From positions 1-55,069 of the forward strand of contig JARLIM010000005.1 of NCBI GenBank assembly GCA_031291725.1: a DNA stretch of 55,069 bases, written 5' to 3'. Positions 52,153 through 55,069 of this stretch are shown here, piece after piece; position 1 is the first letter of the stretch, and every line of letters starts with the position of its first letter. The DNA comes from Acetobacteraceae bacterium (lineage in GTDB: Bacteria > Pseudomonadota > Alphaproteobacteria > Acetobacterales > Acetobacteraceae). The position numbers were made by a program, and so were the translations under genes. The notes beneath the pieces were generated by a model. It was given only the letters and a program-made list of their open reading frames with translations, was not told where the DNA came from and searched no databases.

Positions 52153-53279
52153 AATTCGCCCATGAATATCGCGACAAATCATTGGCATGGGCGGTTGCCG
52201 AAACCATCGGACGGCGCGTTGACCCTGCGCGCGACTACACTCTGATGGAGGTCTGCGGCGGCCACACCCATGCGATCTGCCGCTATGGCATGATCGATCT
52301 GTTGCCGGAGAATGTGCGCCTCGTGCATGGGCCGGGCTGTCCGGTCTGCGTGCTGCCGATCGGGCGGATCGATCAGGCCATCGCGATGGCAACACAGCCT
52401 CATGTCACGCTCGCCACCTTCGGTGACATGATGCGCGTGCCCGGCTCAGACCACAAAACCCTGCAAGGGACGAAATCGGCCGGAGCCGACATCCGCATCG
52501 TCTACAGCGTGCTCGACGCCTTGGAGGTCGCCCGCAAAAACCCGGACCGACAGGTGATCTTCTTCGCCATCGGCTTTGAAACCACCGCCCCCGCCACAGC
52601 GCTGGCGCTGCAAATGGCGGCGCGAGAACGGCTGGGCAATTTCTTCGTCTTCTGCACCCATGTCAGCACCCCCTCGGCCATTGATGGTATTTTCGCCACC
52701 AATGCGGCCAGAAGCGGTCAGATGCGGATCGATGGCATCATCGGCCCCGGCCATGTGGCCGCGATCACCGGCAGTGACTATTATCAAGACGTCGCCGCCC
52801 GCCATCGCCTGCCGATGGTCATTTCCGGCTTTGAGCCGCTTGACCTGTTGCAGTCGATCCTGATGTTGATCGACCAGATCAATGATGGCCGCGCGGAGGT
52901 TGAGACCCAATATGCCCGCGCCGTCACCACCGGCGGCAATGCCCGCGCACAGGCGATGATGCGCGATGTGTTCGTGGCGCGAGACAGCTTCGACTGGCGC
53001 GGATTGGGCGAACTGCCCGCCAGCGCCCTGCGTCTGGCCCCCGCCTATGAACGCTACGATGCAGAACTGATCTTCGGCATCGACTATCGCCGCGTCGCCG
53101 ACAATCCGGCCTGCTCGTGCATCGATATTCTATGCGGCGTGAAGCAACCCTTGGATTGCCGCCTATTCGGCAAGGTTTGCACCCCAGAGACCCCGGTCGG
53201 CGCCTGCATGGTTTCGCCGGAAGGCACCTGCAGCGCCTATTGGCAGCATGCCCGCCACCGCGCCGGAGAAACCGCATGA
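52149..53279 (+). CDS. hypD: hydrogenase maturation protein HypD
   Basis: A 376-residue [4Fe-4S] protein forming the scaffold on which HypC and HypE assemble the Fe(CN)2CO cofactor. Conserved motifs are complete: MEVCGGHTHAICRYG (Cys36), HGPGCPVCVLP (Cys64, Cys67), the GFETTAPATA block, and a C-terminal cluster-binding region with CSCIDILCG, DCRLFGKVC and GACMVSPEGTC. Nothing suggests decay. It overlaps both neighbours by four bases. Confidence 0.97.
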   Translation: MKFAHEYRDKSLAWAVAETIGRRVDPARDYTLMEVCGGHTHAICRYGMIDLLPENVRLVHGPGCPVCVLPIGRIDQAIAMATQPHVTLATFGDMMRVPGSDHKTLQGTKSAGADIRIVYSVLDALEVARKNPDRQVIFFAIGFETTAPATALALQMAARERLGNFFVFCTHVSTPSAIDGIFATNAARSGQMRIDGIIGPGHVAAITGSDYYQDVAARHRLPMVISGFEPLDLLQSILMLIDQINDGRAEVETQYARAVTTGGNARAQAMMRDVFVARDSFDWRGLGELPASALRLAPAYERYDAELIFGIDYRRVADNPACSCIDILCGVKQPLDCRLFGKVCTPETPVGACMVSPEGTCSAYWQHARHRAGETA

Positions 53280-54316
53280 CCGCTCGGCGCGGACGACGCC
53301 TCGATTTTGAGCATGGTCTGGTCGAACTCACCCACGGCGGCGGCGGACGGGCGACGACGCAACTGATTGAAGAATTGTTCCTGCCCGCCTTTCACAACGA
53401 TCTGCTGGCCACCCGCAACGATCAGGCGGTGATGCACATGCCAGCCTGCGAGATGGCGATGTCCACCGATTGTTTCGTCGTCTCGCCGCTTTTCTTCCCC
53501 GGCGGCGATATTGGCGCCATGGCGGTGCATGGCACGGTCAACGATGTGGCGATGTCCGGAGCAATGCCACTCTACATCTCCGCCGCGTTCATCCTCGAAG
53601 AGGGCCTGCCGTTGCACGATTTGCGCCGCATCGTGCTCAGCATGGCCGAAGCGGCGCAGGATGCCGGGGTGCGGATCGTCACCGGCGACACCAAGGTGGT
53701 TGAACGCGGCAAGGGCGATGGCGTGTTTATCAACACCACCGGCATCGGTATCCGCATGCCCGGCGTGGCCCCCTCGGTCGAAAAAGCGCAACCGGGGGAT
53801 GCGGTGATCGTCTCCGGCACGTTGGGCGATCATGGCATCGCCATCCTGTCGCAGCGTGAGGGCATTGGCTTCGAAACCGACGTCATCAGCGACTGTGCCT
53901 CGCTGCATCGCATGGTTGCCAGCCTGATCGAGACCTGCCCCCATGTGCGCGCGATGCGCGACCCGACGCGCGGCGGTCTGGCGGCGACGTTGAATGAAAT
54001 CGCCGAAGCCTCCGGCGTGGGCATGATCCTCAACGAAAGCGCCCTCCCATTCGACCCGCAAGTGGAGGCCGCCTGTGAATTGCTCGGGCTGGACCCGCTG
54101 CACATGGCCAATGAAGGCAAGTTGGTGGCCATCGTGCCGTTCGACGCCGCCGAAGACGTGCTGGAGGCGCTGCACGCCGACCCGCTGGGCCGACGCGCGG
54201 CACTGATTGGTCGCGTGGTGGAAGACCCACGCCATTTTGTGCAAATTCAAGGCGATTTCGGCGGCACGCGGGTGCTGGACTGGCTGGCCGGGGAGCAATT
54301 GCCGAGGATTTGTTAG
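53276..54316 (+). CDS. hypE: hydrogenase maturation protein HypE
   Basis: A 346-residue PurM-like ATPase that dehydrates the carbamoylated C-terminal cysteine to a thiocyanate, the donor of cyanide ligands. The C-terminus ends exactly in PRIC, the required catalytic tetrapeptide. Other landmarks are LTHGGGGRATTQLIEE, STDCFVVSPLFFPGGDIG, ILEEGLPL and the RDPTRGGLAATLNEIAE motif. It would need HypF to carbamoylate it; that gene is not in the window, nor are hypA and hypB. Confidence 0.97.
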   Translation: MTARRGRRLDFEHGLVELTHGGGGRATTQLIEELFLPAFHNDLLATRNDQAVMHMPACEMAMSTDCFVVSPLFFPGGDIGAMAVHGTVNDVAMSGAMPLYISAAFILEEGLPLHDLRRIVLSMAEAAQDAGVRIVTGDTKVVERGKGDGVFINTTGIGIRMPGVAPSVEKAQPGDAVIVSGTLGDHGIAILSQREGIGFETDVISDCASLHRMVASLIETCPHVRAMRDPTRGGLAATLNEIAEASGVGMILNESALPFDPQVEAACELLGLDPLHMANEGKLVAIVPFDAAEDVLEALHADPLGRRAALIGRVVEDPRHFVQIQGDFGGTRVLDWLAGEQLPRIC

Positions 54317-54528
54317 AGCCTGATGAACCAGACCCAGATGATTGAGGGCTAAACCACCCCACACCCCACCGGTCACGGCGCACGCAGTGCCGCCATCCAC
54401 CGCGATGCAGCCAAACCCCGCGATGGAGCGCGGCGCCACCAGCTACATTGAGGGAGAGAGCGGGCGATCAACCCGCCGATTTCGTTAAAATATCGGAACG
54501 ATAAGGGCGCCATTCCGCGTCCGCCCCG
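54317..54528. other. 212-base intergenic segment after hypE
   Basis: No gene is seen. It starts with TTAGAGCC just after the hypE stop, recalling the TAGAGC arms of the palindromes at 7726 and 13061, but the matching right arm (GGGCTAA) pairs poorly. The right end holds the 3' flank of the next gene. Confidence 0.35.
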
Positions 54529-55069
54529 TCATTGCAGGCAAAATCGCCGCTTGCGCACCGCCGTCAGCACGCCCCTGGGCAGCGGAATCCGCCCCCAATC
54601 GATCTTCGCCCGTGGCTTGCGCAGCCGGGGTTGCGCCGGGCGCGGCGTCGGTGCGGGCACCGGTGCGCCAGGGCGCAGCACCGACGCCTCGATCGCCAGC
54701 ATCCGGCACACCGGGCGCAGAATCCGCGCCGCCTGCGGGGCCGCTTGCAGCAAGTCAACCATCTCCGGCTGTTCCAGGATCGACCGCAGCTGCGCGCCAT
54801 ACCCCGCCGCCTGATACGACGCCGCCTTGACCAGCCAGCCGAACCGCCGTGGCCAGATCCGTGTCGTCACCCGTGCCGCGGCGCGGGCGCCCGTCTCGGC
54901 ACGCGGCGCGCGCCGCCACAGGCGACCGGCCTGAAACCGTGCCGCCAGACGCTCGAACTGCCCGCACATCACCCCCAGCCGCCGATGCAGCAGCAGCGCC
55001 AACACGTGGTTGAACAGGCCGCGCCGCTCCCAACCGCCCACGGCGCCGCGCAGCGCACGCAGCACCGCC
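54529..55069 (-). CDS. uncharacterised protein, paralogue of the gene at 1462, cut by window edge
   Basis: At least 179 codons of a protein homologous to that at 1462. The homology runs unbroken to the last base of the window (ALRGAVGGW versus ALRGSVGGW, and the residues before it), so the true start lies outside. Shared segments include LALLLHRRLG, FGWLVKAASYQAAGYGAQLR, the LEQPEMVDLL region, APQAARILRPVCRMLAIE and KIDWGRIPLPRGVL. The middle section and the Pro-rich linker vary most. I cannot assign a function. The arginine-rich, highly conserved C-terminal block suggests binding to an acidic partner or a shared macromolecule. Confidence 0.7.
   Translation of the reverse strand, partial: AVLRALRGAVGGWERRGLFNHVLALLLHRRLGVMCGQFERLAARFQAGRLWRRAPRAETGARAAARVTTRIWPRRFGWLVKAASYQAAGYGAQLRSILEQPEMVDLLQAAPQAARILRPVCRMLAIEASVLRPGAPVPAPTPRPAQPRLRKPRAKIDWGRIPLPRGVLTAVRKRRFCLQ

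Noticed and set aside
54314..54352. Possible third TAGAGC palindrome after hypE
   Set aside because: The left arm matches but the right arm pairs only through an indel, and there is no inner stem.

Overview
The window reads as high-GC alphaproteobacterial chromosome, most likely from an acetic-acid-bacterium relative (Acetobacteraceae, Rhodospirillales). The support is the glyQ-glyS-ppdK order, the CtaA/TldD, HbpS-like, DUF1127 and DUF2076 genes, an OprB porin, and the AT-rich intergenic islands in otherwise dense GC-rich coding DNA. The assignment to family level is an inference. I see no rRNA, tRNA, CRISPR array, intact insertion sequence or prophage. Most of the very long antisense ORFs are shadows of GC-rich genes.

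Left part (1-13,120): an EamA exporter; an uncharacterised 195-aa protein; a class II aldolase divergent from a YbfB-type MFS carrier; a 761-aa secreted RTX-like protein that appears to carry an NlpC/P60-like cysteine hydrolase core; a YghU glutathione transferase; a small unknown protein and a HerA-type ATPase; a luciferase-like monooxygenase; aroQ; a PaaI thioesterase; and an orphan OmpR-type response regulator. Two long palindromes of one repeat style lie at 7726-7783 and 13061-13120.

Middle (13,118-38,200): a five-gene tightly overlapping ABC-2 efflux operon (adaptor, two ATPases, two permeases). Divergent from it is an operon of LeuC-like and LeuD-like dehydratase subunits, a PEP-mutase-family lyase and an MHS carrier, which looks more like a dicarboxylate or hydroxy-acid utilisation module than plain leucine synthesis. 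Then come a GNAT-NUDIX fusion, a MoaB/CinA-like protein, the glyQ-(56-aa ORF)-glyS-ppdK operon, a run of small housekeeping genes (CoA-binding, DUF2076, secreted hydrolase, DUF2461, YgfZ), an FAD-linked hydroxy-acid dehydrogenase, an RskA-like membrane protein and an FAH-family enzyme.

Right part (38,200-55,069): a double cold-shock-domain protein with a strong terminator, a beta-lactamase-fold hydrolase, a TonB-like protein, a compact porin-phosphatase-trhO-copper ATPase block, ctaA-tldD, an HbpS-like secreted protein, a DUF1127 protein preceded by a 40-bp dyad that can fold in two ways over its ribosome-binding site, a DHA2 drug exporter and a complete hypCDE operon with no hydrogenase or other hyp genes beside it. 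The window closes with a second copy of the uncharacterised protein family seen at its start, running off the edge.
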